Below, in pieces: positions 23,787 to 33,133 of a stretch of DNA of 64,000 nt. Origin of the DNA: Mesorhizobium sp. M2D.F.Ca.ET.226.01.1.1 (GTDB taxonomy: Bacteria; Pseudomonadota; Alphaproteobacteria; Rhizobiales; Rhizobiaceae). Below the pieces are notes generated by a model. It saw only the letters and a program-made list of their open reading frames with translations, made no database searches and was not told the origin of the DNA. Each line of letters begins with the position of its first letter. The first letter of the stretch is position 1. A program made the position numbers and the translations under genes. The stretch covers positions 22,588 through 86,587 of the forward strand of contig NZ_RZOY02000018.1 in the NCBI RefSeq assembly GCF_004022705.2. The letters run 5' to 3'.

Positions 23787-25349
23787 ATGATCGGGCTTGA
23801 TACGACTATGGACACGACGGCCCATGACGGCACGATAAAGGAGCGGCCACCGACACCGACTCCGCGCCTGACGCTGTCCGGTATCTCCAAAAGCTTTCCC
23901 GGTGTCCGCGCCCTGCACAATGTCAGCCTGTCGCTATATCCGGGACAAGTGACCGCGCTGATCGGCGAGAACGGTGCCGGCAAGTCGACGCTGGTCAAGA
24001 TCATGACCGGCATCTACCAGCCCGATTGCGGCGAGATCGGCATCGACGGCCAGGCCACGGCGCTGCCAAGCGCGCATGCCGCCTTCGGCCACGGCATCAC
24101 CGCCATCCACCAGGAAACCGTGCTGTTCGACGATCTGTCGGTGGCCGAAAACATCTTCCTCGGCCACGCGCCGCGCACCCGCTTCGGCACCATCGACTGG
24201 CGCACCATGCGCAACAATGCGCGCGAGGTGCTGGAGACGATGCGCGCTGGCCATATCGATGCCGACGCGCGGCTGAAGGATCTCGGCATCGCCAACAAGC
24301 ATCTGGTGGCCGTCGCACGCGCGATGTCGATCGATGCGCGAATCGTCATCATGGACGAGCCGACGGCGGCCCTTTCGATGAAGGAGATCGAGGAGCTTTT
24401 CCTGCTGATCGAGTTCCTGAAGAGCGACGGAAAGGCGGTGCTGTTCATCAGCCACAAGTTCGACGAGATCTACCGCATCGCCGACCGCTACACCGTCTTC
24501 CGCGACGGCGAGATGGTGGGTGAAGGCCTGTTGAAGGACACTGGCCAGAACGAGATCGTGCGCATGATGGTCGGGCGCAATGTCGACCACATCTTTCCGC
24601 AGCGCGAGCCGAAGATCGGCGCACCGGTGCTTTCGGTTTCCGGCCTGTCGCATCCGACCGAGTTCGACGACATCGGCTTCGAATTGCGCAAGGGCGAGAT
24701 CCTCGGCTTCTACGGGCTGGTCGGGGCCGGGCGCAGCGAGGTGATGCAGGCGATCGCCGGCATTACCCGCACCAGCCGAGGTGCCATTTCGCTGGACGGC
24801 AAGACGATCGCGCCGAAATCGGCGGCGGATTCGATCGAGGCCGGCATCGTCTATGTGCCGGAGGAACGCGGCAAGCAGGGCGTCGTGATCGGCCTGCCGA
24901 TCTTCCAGAACGTGTCGCTGCCTTCGCTGGCGCGCACCTCGAAATCCGGCATGCTCAAGCTCGCGGAAGAGTTCTCGCTCGCCCGTTCCTACACCGAGCG
25001 GCTCGATCTGCGCGCCTCCTCGCTCAGCCAGGATGTCGGCACGCTTTCCGGCGGCAACCAGCAGAAGGTGGTCATCGCCAAATGGCTGGCCACGACACCC
25101 AAGGTGATCATCCTCGACGAGCCTACCAAAGGCATCGACATCGGCTCCAAGGCTGCCGTGCACGGTTTCATGGCGGAGCTGGTCGCGCAAGGGCTATCGG
25201 TGATCATGGTGTCGTCGGAATTGCCAGAGATCCTCGGCATGTCGGACCGTGTCGTGGTCATGCGCGAAGGCCGGATCGCCGCGACCTACGACAATAAGGG
25301 GCTCGACGCCGAAACGCTGGTTCGAACGGCAGCGGGGATCGCGGCATGA
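23787..25349 (+). CDS. rhaT: Rhamnose ABC transporter ATPase (two nucleotide-binding domains)
   Basis: 520 aa; ATG at 23787 or 23808, neither with a strong ribosome-binding site. Domain 1 (30-255) has a good Walker A, GENGAGKST, and Walker B, IVIMDEPTAAL, but its signature region reads LGIANKHLVAVARAMS, without an LSGGQ-type motif. Domain 2 (270-515) has a degenerate Walker A, GLVGAGRSEV, lacking the Lys, but an intact LSGGNQQKV and IILDEPTKG. So only one composite ATP site looks canonical. It energises RhaPQ. Its stop overlaps rhaP (ATGA). Confidence 0.92.
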   Translation: MIGLDTTMDTTAHDGTIKERPPTPTPRLTLSGISKSFPGVRALHNVSLSLYPGQVTALIGENGAGKSTLVKIMTGIYQPDCGEIGIDGQATALPSAHAAFGHGITAIHQETVLFDDLSVAENIFLGHAPRTRFGTIDWRTMRNNAREVLETMRAGHIDADARLKDLGIANKHLVAVARAMSIDARIVIMDEPTAALSMKEIEELFLLIEFLKSDGKAVLFISHKFDEIYRIADRYTVFRDGEMVGEGLLKDTGQNEIVRMMVGRNVDHIFPQREPKIGAPVLSVSGLSHPTEFDDIGFELRKGEILGFYGLVGAGRSEVMQAIAGITRTSRGAISLDGKTIAPKSAADSIEAGIVYVPEERGKQGVVIGLPIFQNVSLPSLARTSKSGMLKLAEEFSLARSYTERLDLRASSLSQDVGTLSGGNQQKVVIAKWLATTPKVIILDEPTKGIDIGSKAAVHGFMAELVAQGLSVIMVSSELPEILGMSDRVVVMREGRIAATYDNKGLDAETLVRTAAGIAA

Positions 25350-26323
25350 AGAATTTCCTCAAATATCGCGAGATCTGGCTGCTCGCCGGTATCGTCGTTC
25401 TGATCGGCCTGATCTCGACGCGCTTCCCCGGCTTCGCAGACCCCGCCAATCTGCGCCAGGTGTTCAACGACACCTCGATCCTGATGATCCTGGCGCTGGG
25501 CCAGATGGTGGTGATCCTGACGCGCTCGATCGATCTGTCGATGGCGTCCAACCTATGCTTCACCGGCATGGTGGTGGCGATGCTCAACGCCGCGCATCCG
25601 GCGATCCCGATCCCGGTACTGATCGTCATCGCTCTCGCCGTCGGACTGGTGCTTGGCGCCATCAACGGCTTCCTGGTGTGGCGGCTCAACATCCCCTCGA
25701 TCGTGGTGACGCTCGGCACGCTCACCATCTATCGCGGCGCCACCTTCGTCGTCTCCGGCGGCGCCTGGGTCAATGCCGACCAGATGAGTCCCGACTTCAT
25801 CAATTTCCAGCGCGCCGCCTTCCTCGGCCTGCCCGTGCTGTCCTGGATCGCAATCATCGTGATCGCGCTGTTCTTCCTGGTTATGACGCGGACCGCGCTT
25901 GGACGCTCGATCTACGCGATCGGCGTCAATCCGACTGCCTCGGTCTATGCCGGCATCGATGTCGGACGGACAAAATTCATCGTCTTCTGCATTTCCGGCA
26001 TGATCGGCGGGCTCGCCGGCTATCTCTGGATCTCGCGCTATGTGATCGCCTCGGTCGAGGTCGCGAACGGCTATGAGCTCAACATCATCGCCGCCTGCGT
26101 CATCGGCGGCATCTCGATCGCCGGCGGCATCGGCTCGGTCGGCGGCGCGGTGCTTGGCGCGCTGTTCCTTGGCATCATCTCCAACGCGCTGCCGGTCATC
26201 AACATCTCGCCCTTCTGGCAAATGGCGATCTCGGGCAGCGCCATCATCCTGGCCGTGGTGCTCAACGCGCGCGGCGAGCGCCGGCAGGGCCGCATCATCC
26301 TCAGAAAGGCGGAAGCGGCATGA
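25346..26323 (+). CDS. rhaP: Rhamnose ABC transporter permease
   Basis: 325 aa inner-membrane permease of the RbsC/BPD-transp-2 family, 8-10 helices, with the cytoplasmic coupling signature around GRSIYAIGVNPTASVYAGID and the conserved GGISIAGGIGSVGGAVLGA. It pairs with RhaQ to form the rhamnose channel. Its start overlaps the rhaT stop and its stop overlaps the rhaQ start, both as ATGA, so translation is likely coupled. Confidence 0.92.
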   Translation: MKNFLKYREIWLLAGIVVLIGLISTRFPGFADPANLRQVFNDTSILMILALGQMVVILTRSIDLSMASNLCFTGMVVAMLNAAHPAIPIPVLIVIALAVGLVLGAINGFLVWRLNIPSIVVTLGTLTIYRGATFVVSGGAWVNADQMSPDFINFQRAAFLGLPVLSWIAIIVIALFFLVMTRTALGRSIYAIGVNPTASVYAGIDVGRTKFIVFCISGMIGGLAGYLWISRYVIASVEVANGYELNIIAACVIGGISIAGGIGSVGGAVLGALFLGIISNALPVINISPFWQMAISGSAIILAVVLNARGERRQGRIILRKAEAA

Positions 26324-27321
26324 CCGACACCCCTGCCCCGCGCCACATCCCCGACCGGCTCGACAAGCCGCTCTCCTCGGCGATCTTCTCCTGGGAGGCG
26401 CTGCTGGTCGTCATCGCGGTCGTCATTTTCGCGGTCAACAGCTTCGCGTCGCCTTACTTCCTCGATCCGTGGTCGCTGTCGGACCTGACCTTCAACTTTA
26501 CGGAAAAGGGGCTGATCGCGCTTGCGATGGCGCTGCTGATCATCTCCGGCGAGATTGACCTCTCGGTTGCCGCAATCGTGGCTTTGGCCTCGACGATGAT
26601 GGGTATGGCCGTGCAGGCCGGCGCCGGCACGCCGGTGCTGGTCGCGATCGGCATAGCCGTCGGCCTCGCCTGCGGCGCCTTTAACGGGCTGCTGGTCACG
26701 CGGCTCGGCCTGCCGTCCATCGTCGTCACCATCGGCACGATGAGCCTGTTTCGCGGCATCGCCTTCATCATCCTCGGCGACCATGCCTATAAGGGCTATC
26801 CGGAGAGCTTCGCCTTCTTCGGACAGGGTTACGTCTGGTGGGTCTTCTCATTCGAGCTGGCGCTGTTCCTCCTCACGGCTTCGATCTACTGGTTTGTGCT
26901 GCACCGCACGAGCTTCGGACGGCGCGTCTTCGCCATCGGCAACAATCCGGTCGCCTGCCAGTTTTCCGGCGTGCGGGTCGATCGTATAAAATTCATCCTG
27001 TTCTGCCTGACCGGGCTGATGTCGGGCATCGCTTCCGTGCTGATCACGTCGCGGCTCGGCTCGACCAGGCCGTCGATCGCGCAAGGCTATGAGCTCGAGG
27101 CGATCACCATGGTGGTGCTTGGGGGTGTGTCGATCCTCGGCGGTGCCGGCAGCATCCTCGGCGTCGTGCTTGCCGCCTTCATCATGGGGCTGGTGACGTT
27201 CGGCCTCGGTCTGCTCAACGTGCCGGGCATCGTCATGTCGATCTTCATCGGCCTGTTGCTGATCGTCGTCATCGCACTGCCGATCCTCTGGCGGCGGCTG
27301 CGCGAGGGACGCTTCGCCTGA
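26320..27321 (+). CDS. rhaQ: Rhamnose ABC transporter permease, second subunit
   Basis: 333 aa, same family as RhaP: GRRVFAIGNNPVACQFSGVR marks the cytoplasmic coupling loop, and GGVSILGGAGSILGVVLAAF follows before the last helices. The N-terminal region begins with a soluble stretch of about 20 residues before the first helix. Two distinct permeases are typical of the rhizobial rhamnose system. It overlaps rhaP by ATGA and shares one base with rhaU (TGATG). Confidence 0.92.
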   Translation: MTDTPAPRHIPDRLDKPLSSAIFSWEALLVVIAVVIFAVNSFASPYFLDPWSLSDLTFNFTEKGLIALAMALLIISGEIDLSVAAIVALASTMMGMAVQAGAGTPVLVAIGIAVGLACGAFNGLLVTRLGLPSIVVTIGTMSLFRGIAFIILGDHAYKGYPESFAFFGQGYVWWVFSFELALFLLTASIYWFVLHRTSFGRRVFAIGNNPVACQFSGVRVDRIKFILFCLTGLMSGIASVLITSRLGSTRPSIAQGYELEAITMVVLGGVSILGGAGSILGVVLAAFIMGLVTFGLGLLNVPGIVMSIFIGLLLIVVIALPILWRRLREGRFA

Positions 27322-27635
27322 TGGAAAAATACGCCTTCAAGATGAAACTCAATCCGGGCATGAAGGCCGAGTACAAGCGCCGCCATGACAAGATCTGGCC
27401 CGAGCTGGTGGCTCTGCTGAGAGAGGCCGGCGTTTCCGATTATTCGATCCATCTCGACGAGGAGACCGACATCCTGTTCGGCGTGCTGTGGCGGCGTGAC
27501 GATCACGGCATGGCCGACCTGCCCAAGCACCCGGTGATGCAGCGCTGGTGGGCGCATATGGCCGACGTGATGGAGACGAAAGCCGACAACGAGCCGGTGG
27601 CGGTGCCGCTGGAAACAATGTTCCATATGGCATGA
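27321..27635 (+). CDS. rhaU: L-rhamnose mutarotase
   Basis: 104 aa, the normal length for the family (called RhaM in E. coli). It begins EKYAFKMKLNPGMKAEYKRR and carries HDKIWPELVALLREAGVSDY, SIHLDEETDILFGVLWR and a closing METMFHM, all family-typical; the His of RRHDKIW is in the active-site region. It interconverts alpha- and beta-L-rhamnopyranose. Its start shares the A of the rhaQ stop and its stop is embedded in the rhaK start. Confidence 0.93.
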   Translation: MEKYAFKMKLNPGMKAEYKRRHDKIWPELVALLREAGVSDYSIHLDEETDILFGVLWRRDDHGMADLPKHPVMQRWWAHMADVMETKADNEPVAVPLETMFHMA

Positions 27636-28996
27636 TCCGCGACGTCGCCGTCATCGACATCGGCAAGACCAATGCCAAGGTGGCGCTGGTCGATCTCGAC
27701 ACGATGCAGGAAGTGGCGCTGCGCCGAATGGCCAACGCACCGGTGCGGCACGCCCCCTACCCGCATCACGATGTCGAAGCGCTGTGGACGTTCATCCTGA
27801 ACAGCCTCGCCGATCTCAACCACGAACGGCGCATCGATGCGATCTCGATCACCACGCATGGCGCGACGGGCGCGCTGGTCGATCAATCGGGCGAACTGGC
27901 GCTGCCGGTGCTCGATTATGAATTCGACGGCCCCGACCGGCTGGCGCAAGAATATGACGCCGTCCGCCCGCCCTTCGCCGAGACCGGTACGCCGCGGCTG
28001 CCGGTCGGCCTCAATCTCGGCGCGCAGTTCTTCTGGCAGCAGAGGCGCTTCCCGGCGGAATTCGCCAAGGCGACGGCGATGCTGATGTACCCGCAATATT
28101 GGGCGCTGCGGCTGACCGGCATTGCCGTCAACGAGGTGACGTCGCTCGGCTGCCACACCGATCTGTGGAACCCCTGGACGTCCGACTATTCATCGCTGGT
28201 CGACAGAATGGGCTGGCGCCCGTTGATGGCGCCGGTGCGGCCGGCAAAAGACCGGCTCGGTCCGATCCTGCCGGTGTTTGCGCGACGCACCGGGCTCGAC
28301 CCGCAAACGCCGGTGTTCTGCGGCCTGCACGATTCCAACGCCTCGCTGCTGCCGCATCTGGTTTCAGAGCAGCCGCCCTTCTCAGTCGTTTCGACCGGCA
28401 CTTGGGTGGTGTCGATGGCGGTCGGCGGCAGGAAGGTGGAACTCGACCCTGCGCGCGACACGCTGGTCAACGTCAACGCGCTCGGCGACCCGGTGCCGTC
28501 GGCGCGCTTCATGGGCGGACGTGAATTCTCCATGCTCACCGACGGTCGGCCGCAGGAATGGCTCGATGACGATGTTGCGGCGGTGCTGGCGCGGCAGGTG
28601 TTGCTTCTGCCTTCGACGCAGCGGGGCTCCGGACCCTTTCCGCATCGCGACGCTCGGTGGGTCAATGCCGAAGACTTGAGCCCCGGGCAGCGCTTCGCCA
28701 CAATTTCGTTCTATCTGGCGCTGATGACCGCGACCTGCCTGGAGTTGATCGGCGGCGACGGACCGACGACGGTCGAAGGGCCCTTCGCGCGCAACCCGCT
28801 TTTCATCAATATGCTGGCGGCGGCGACGGAGCGGCCGGTTGTCGCCTCGGAGACATCGACCGGAACCAGCATCGGCGCCGCCCTGCTGGCGTCGGACGGC
28901 GCACTGGCAATGAGCAAGGGGGAGCGAACTCAGCCACCGGCCGATCCGGCCTGGCAAGCCTACAGGCAAGTGTGGCGGAAGAACGCCACCGCGTAA
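27632..28996 (+). CDS. rhaK: Rhamnulokinase (FGGY family)
   Basis: 454 aa from ATG at 27632, overlapping the rhaU stop (ATGA); the longer frame from 27548 is not supported. The ATPase core has VAVIDIGKTNAKVALVD at the N-terminus, CGLHDSNASLLPHL in the middle with the catalytic Asp, and VVSTGTWVVSM as the phosphate-2 motif. It phosphorylates L-rhamnulose. In R. leguminosarum this kinase is also needed for rhamnose transport, which fits its place at the end of a coupled transporter operon. Confidence 0.92.
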   Translation: MIRDVAVIDIGKTNAKVALVDLDTMQEVALRRMANAPVRHAPYPHHDVEALWTFILNSLADLNHERRIDAISITTHGATGALVDQSGELALPVLDYEFDGPDRLAQEYDAVRPPFAETGTPRLPVGLNLGAQFFWQQRRFPAEFAKATAMLMYPQYWALRLTGIAVNEVTSLGCHTDLWNPWTSDYSSLVDRMGWRPLMAPVRPAKDRLGPILPVFARRTGLDPQTPVFCGLHDSNASLLPHLVSEQPPFSVVSTGTWVVSMAVGGRKVELDPARDTLVNVNALGDPVPSARFMGGREFSMLTDGRPQEWLDDDVAAVLARQVLLLPSTQRGSGPFPHRDARWVNAEDLSPGQRFATISFYLALMTATCLELIGGDGPTTVEGPFARNPLFINMLAAATERPVVASETSTGTSIGAALLASDGALAMSKGERTQPPADPAWQAYRQVWRKNATA

Positions 28997-29006
28997 GCAA
29001 ACCGGC

Positions 29007-30263
29007 TCAGCGCCCCGTCCCGTAAAGCAATCCTCTCGGGTCGATCTGCGGCTTTCTGCCGGCGACGACATCGGCCAGGAACTGCCCGGAGCCGCAGGCC
29101 ATGGTCCAGCCGACATGGCCGTGGCCGGTGTCGAGGTAGAGGTTGCGGTATTTCGCCTGGCCGATCACCGGTACCGAATTCGGCATCATCGGCCGCAGGC
29201 CCGCCCACAGCACCGCCTTCTTCTCGTCGAAAGCGCCGGGGAAAAGATCCTTGCCGGTTTCCAGGATGGTCCTGAAGTCGCGCGGCTTGAAGCTGCGGTC
29301 GAAGCCAGTGAACTCGGCCGTCGAGGACATGCGCAGGCGATTACCGAGCCTCGAATAGCCGATCAGCCGGTCCTCGTCGGCGCCGCCCATGGTCGGCCCC
29401 TTGCTCTCATCCTCCAGCGGAATCGTCGCTGTGTAGCCCTTCACCGGATAGACCGGCAGGTCGATGCCGTAGCGGCGGCCAAGCAGGCCGCTTTCCGGCC
29501 CCATGGAGATGACGACGGCGTCGTCGGTAACGGGACCGGCCGAGGTCATGACCGCGCGCACCCGATCGCCTTCGATGTCGAGGCCCTCGACCGTCGTGCC
29601 GAACAGGAACTTCACGCCGAGTTTTTCGGCGGCATAGGCGGCAAGGTTGTCGGTGAACTGTTTGGAATCGCCGGTCTGGTCGATCGGCGAATAGATGCCG
29701 CCGGCGATCTTTTCCTTGACGCCGGCAAGGCCCGGCTCCAGCTCGACCAGGCGCTCCCGGCCGACGATCTCGATCGGCAGGCCGTGCTCTGCGAGATAGC
29801 GATAGTTGTCGGTGCCGGTGTCGAGGCTCTTCTGCGAGCGGAAGAAGTAGAGAATGCCCTTCTTGCGCTCGTCATAGTCGATGCCTGTCGCCTCCGACAG
29901 TTCATTGATGCACGCGCGGGAATGGAGCGCCAATCTCAGCTTGATGTCGGTGTTGGCGCGCAGCCGCTTCACGGTGCATTCGCGCAGGAAGCGCAGGCTC
30001 CAGAGATAGAAATAGGGGTCGAGGCGCAGCCTGACCTTGATGCCGAGATCGTGGTTCCACAGCGCGCGCAGGAAGGTTTTCAGCGCGGCGGGCGAAGCCC
30101 AGGCGGTGGCGTCGCCGGGCGACACCAGGCCGGCATTCGACTGGCTGGTGCCGCGCGCCGCCGCCTCGTGGCGCTCGATCACGGTCACCTCGTGACCGTC
30201 CTTGGCCAGATAGTAGGCGGCCGCCGTGCCAACCACGCCGGCGCCGAGAACCAGTATTTTCAT
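29007..30263 (-). CDS. dadA: D-amino acid dehydrogenase small subunit
   Basis: 418 aa; start after GAGGGGAC. The FAD-binding motif ILVLGAGVVGTAAAYYLAKD is at residues 3-22, TSQSNAGLVSPGDATAWASP at 39-58 matches DadA exactly in style, and GHGHVGWTMACGSGQFLADV near the C-terminus completes the FAD site. It oxidatively deaminates D-amino acids, passing electrons to the respiratory chain. It is convergent with rhaK, with 10 bp between their stop codons, and no alanine racemase gene is adjacent. Confidence 0.92.
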   Translation of the reverse strand: MKILVLGAGVVGTAAAYYLAKDGHEVTVIERHEAAARGTSQSNAGLVSPGDATAWASPAALKTFLRALWNHDLGIKVRLRLDPYFYLWSLRFLRECTVKRLRANTDIKLRLALHSRACINELSEATGIDYDERKKGILYFFRSQKSLDTGTDNYRYLAEHGLPIEIVGRERLVELEPGLAGVKEKIAGGIYSPIDQTGDSKQFTDNLAAYAAEKLGVKFLFGTTVEGLDIEGDRVRAVMTSAGPVTDDAVVISMGPESGLLGRRYGIDLPVYPVKGYTATIPLEDESKGPTMGGADEDRLIGYSRLGNRLRMSSTAEFTGFDRSFKPRDFRTILETGKDLFPGAFDEKKAVLWAGLRPMMPNSVPVIGQAKYRNLYLDTGHGHVGWTMACGSGQFLADVVAGRKPQIDPRGLLYGTGR

Positions 30264-30365
30264 GCCGTCCCCTCAAGCATCATGGCGGCGGCGCGCCCGC
30301 GCGCAGCGCCGCATGAGGCTCAATACCGCTTCTAAAAGCGCCGGACGAGTCCTTGGCCCAACAGA

Positions 30366-31364
30366 TCAGTTTCGAACGGAGTTCTTGGTCGTCAGGATAC
30401 GTTCCCAGGCCAGCGCGTCGTTGACGATCAGGTCGAGATCGTCGCGCTGCGGCGTCCAGCCGAGCTCCTTGCGGGCAAGCTCGGAATTGGCGACCACGGC
30501 CGCGGCGTCGCCCGGCCGGCGGTCGCCCATGCGGACATCGAAATCATGGCCGAAGGCGCGGCGCACGCTGTCGATCACCTCCAGCACCGAATAGCCGTGG
30601 CTGTAACCGCAATTGGCGACGAGGCTCGTGCCGCCGGCGCGCAGCCGCTGCAGCGCCAGCCGGTGCGCCGCCGCGAGATCGCTGACATGAATATAATCGC
30701 GCATGCAGGTGCCGTCCGGCGTCGGATAGTCAGTGCCGAAAACCTGCATGAAAGGGCGCTTGCCGAGCGCGGTCTCGCAGGCGACCTTGATGAGATGCGT
30801 GGCGCCGGGCGTCGACTGCCCGGTGCGGCCCTTCGGGTCGGCGCCGGCGACGTTGAAATAGCGCAGCGCCGTATAGCGGATGTCATGCGCCAGCGCGGCG
30901 TCGCGCAGCATCCATTCGCTCATCAGCTTGGAGAGGCCATAGGGCGATTCCGGCGCCAGGCGCGCATCCTCGCGCACCGGCTCCAGCCCGGCGCCGCCAT
31001 AGACGGCGGCGGTGGAGGAAAAGATGAAGTGCGGCACGCCTTCGCGGACCGCGGTTTCGATCAGCGTTCGGGTCTTGCAGGTGTTGTTTTCGTAGTAGCC
31101 GAGCGGGTCGGCGACAGATTCCGGCACCACGATCGAGCCGGCGAAGTGGATGATGGCGTCGACCTTGTTTTCGCGGATGATTCGGCCGACCAGGTCACGG
31201 TCGGCGACGTCGCCGACAACGAGCTTTGCTTCCGGGGCCACCGCCCATTCGAAACCGGTGGAAAGCCGGTCGAGCACCATGACGCTCTCGCCGGCGTCCA
31301 AAAGCTCCCAAACCATGTGGCTGCCGATATAACCGGCACCACCCGTCACCAAAACCGTCATCAT
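30366..31364 (-). CDS. galE: UDP-glucose 4-epimerase
   Basis: 332 aa. The NAD-binding motif VLVTGGAGYIGSHMV is at the N-terminus, IIHFAGSIVVPESV follows, and the catalytic YGLSK occurs in ESPYGLSKLMSEWM with the Ser/Thr of FSSTAAVYG upstream. GDRRPGDAAAVVANS near the C-terminus is typical of GalE/ExoB. It interconverts UDP-glucose and UDP-galactose for exopolysaccharide and LPS. Start is ATG at 31364 or 31361 after GCGAGG. It may equally be called exoB in rhizobia. Confidence 0.92.
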   Translation of the reverse strand: MMTVLVTGGAGYIGSHMVWELLDAGESVMVLDRLSTGFEWAVAPEAKLVVGDVADRDLVGRIIRENKVDAIIHFAGSIVVPESVADPLGYYENNTCKTRTLIETAVREGVPHFIFSSTAAVYGGAGLEPVREDARLAPESPYGLSKLMSEWMLRDAALAHDIRYTALRYFNVAGADPKGRTGQSTPGATHLIKVACETALGKRPFMQVFGTDYPTPDGTCMRDYIHVSDLAAAHRLALQRLRAGGTSLVANCGYSHGYSVLEVIDSVRRAFGHDFDVRMGDRRPGDAAAVVANSELARKELGWTPQRDDLDLIVNDALAWERILTTKNSVRN

Positions 31365-31445
31365 CTACCTCGCTGATCAAGATTTATCGGAAACTGTCTC
31401 AACAGCCACCTTGCTGGAAACCCCGCCGCAAGCCTGTATTGTTTC

Positions 31446-31496
31446 ATGCATGTCGTCCTCCCAAAACCGCTGCGCACTTTTGGGCGACATGCACTA
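31446..31496. repeat. Palindromic intergenic element, copy A (RIME-like), in the galE-hemA gap
   Basis: Outer arms TGCATGTCG (31447-31455) and CGACATGCA (31485-31493); inner arms CCCAAAA (31460-31466) and TTTTGGG (31478-31484) around a CCGCTGCGCAC loop. A second copy is at 62039-62087. The rest of the 334-bp gap 31365-31698 must hold the divergent galE and hemA promoters, but I could not fix -35/-10 boxes with confidence. Confidence 0.85.
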
Positions 31497-31698
31497 TCCT
31501 CCCCCCGTATGTTAAGTCCGTAACAGTTCCTCCCGCCCGAGGCATCGTACTGAAACAAAGCTCGTTCACACCCCGGGAAATAGGCCACGATCCGGCGTCG
31601 TTAGGAACAGGGCAAGGGCGTGGCATTTTGACCGGTTGGGTCCGGTGGACGCGGCATGGGGCAGTCACTATGATCCGGCTCAAAATTGGGAAGTCGAC

Positions 31699-32976
31699 AT
31701 GAACTATCAGCGGTTCTTCGAAGATGCGATCGACCAGCTCCATGCCGAGCGTCGCTACCGCGTTTTCGCCGACCTCGAGCGCATCGTGGGCAAGTTTCCG
31801 CGCGCTATCTGGCGTTCCAACGGCCGCGCCCAGGAAATCACCGTCTGGTGTTCCAATGACTATCTCGGCATGGGCCAGAACGGCGATGTCATCGCCGCCT
31901 TTCAGAGCGCCGCCGGCAAGATGGGTTCGGGCGCCGGCGGTACCCGCAACATTTCCGGCACCTCGAACCCGCTGGTCGAGCTGGAGCATGAGCTCGCCGA
32001 CCTGCACGACAAGGAAGCAGCGCTGGTCTTCACCTCCGGCTTCGTCTCCAACGAAGCCTCGATCTCGACCATTGCCCGGCTCCTGCCCAACTGCCTGGTG
32101 CTGTCGGACGAACTAAACCACGCCTCGATGATCGAAGGCGTGCGCCGCTCGGGCGCGGAGAAGAAGATTTTCCGCCACAACGACGTCGCGCATCTGGAAA
32201 GCCTGCTGCAGGCGGCAGGGCGCGAGCGCGCCAAGCTGATCGTGTTCGAAAGCGTCTATTCGATGGACGGCGACATCGCGCCGATCAAGCAGATCGTCGA
32301 GCTCGCCGAGCGCTACAACGCCATGACCTATATCGACGAGGTCCATGCCGTGGGCATGTACGGACCGCGCGGCGGCGGCATCACCGAGCGCGAAGGCCTT
32401 GCCGACCGCATCGACATCATCGAAGGCACCCTCGCCAAGGCCTTCGGCACGCTGGGCGGCTACATCACCGGCACGAGTGCCGTGATCGACGCCGTGCGCT
32501 CCTATGCGCCGGGCTTCATCTTCACCACCGCGCTGCCGCCAGCGATCGCGGCCGCCGCCACCACCTCGATCCGGCATCTCAAGCGTTCGCGGGCCGAGCG
32601 CGACGCGCAGCAGCGCCAGGCGGCGCGCACCAAGCAGGTGCTGGCCGCGGCCGGGCTGCCGGTGATGGAATCGGCCACCCACATCGTGCCGGTGCTGGTC
32701 GGCGACCCCGAGCTTTGCAAGATGGCGAGCGACCGCCTGCTCGGCGTGCACGGCATCTATATCCAGCCGATCAATTATCCAACGGTGCCGCGCGGCACCG
32801 AGCGGCTGCGCATCACGCCGACGCCGTTCCACTCGGATGCGCTGATCGCCGAATTGCAGGATGCGCTGGTCGAGACCTGGGATGCGCTGGGCATTTCCTA
32901 CGGTTCCGCCGGACGGCCAGCCGTGGCGAAGAGCGACCGGATTGTTCCCCTCCTGGTGCCGAAGTCAGGCGGCTGA
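31699..32976 (+). CDS. hemA: 5-aminolevulinate synthase
   Basis: 425 aa from ATG at 31699 (MNYQRFFEDAIDQLHAERRY). This pyridoxal-phosphate enzyme condenses glycine with succinyl-CoA, the alphaproteobacterial route into haem. Visible motifs: GMGSGAGGTRNISGT-like glycine-rich stretch near 80-95, YIDEVHAVGMYGPRGGG with the cofactor Asp and His, and the Schiff-base Lys in GTLAKAFGTLGGY. VPVLVGDPELCK and a GIYIQPINYPTVPRGTERLR tail are also family-specific. It is monocistronic, divergent from galE. Confidence 0.96.
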   Translation: MNYQRFFEDAIDQLHAERRYRVFADLERIVGKFPRAIWRSNGRAQEITVWCSNDYLGMGQNGDVIAAFQSAAGKMGSGAGGTRNISGTSNPLVELEHELADLHDKEAALVFTSGFVSNEASISTIARLLPNCLVLSDELNHASMIEGVRRSGAEKKIFRHNDVAHLESLLQAAGRERAKLIVFESVYSMDGDIAPIKQIVELAERYNAMTYIDEVHAVGMYGPRGGGITEREGLADRIDIIEGTLAKAFGTLGGYITGTSAVIDAVRSYAPGFIFTTALPPAIAAAATTSIRHLKRSRAERDAQQRQAARTKQVLAAAGLPVMESATHIVPVLVGDPELCKMASDRLLGVHGIYIQPINYPTVPRGTERLRITPTPFHSDALIAELQDALVETWDALGISYGSAGRPAVAKSDRIVPLLVPKSGG

Positions 32977-33133
32977 AGCCCGTTTTAAACTCTACTTCGA
33001 AGGCCATCTGACGCAGGTTTCTCCGCTTCCGGTGCCCACGGACCTGAATGTCCGCTGCGCTCCGGTTCTCGAAACCCGCGCCAGCTGACTCGTCGGAGCG
33101 AGTTTCAATCCGGACTTCGTCGACTGGGCTCGG

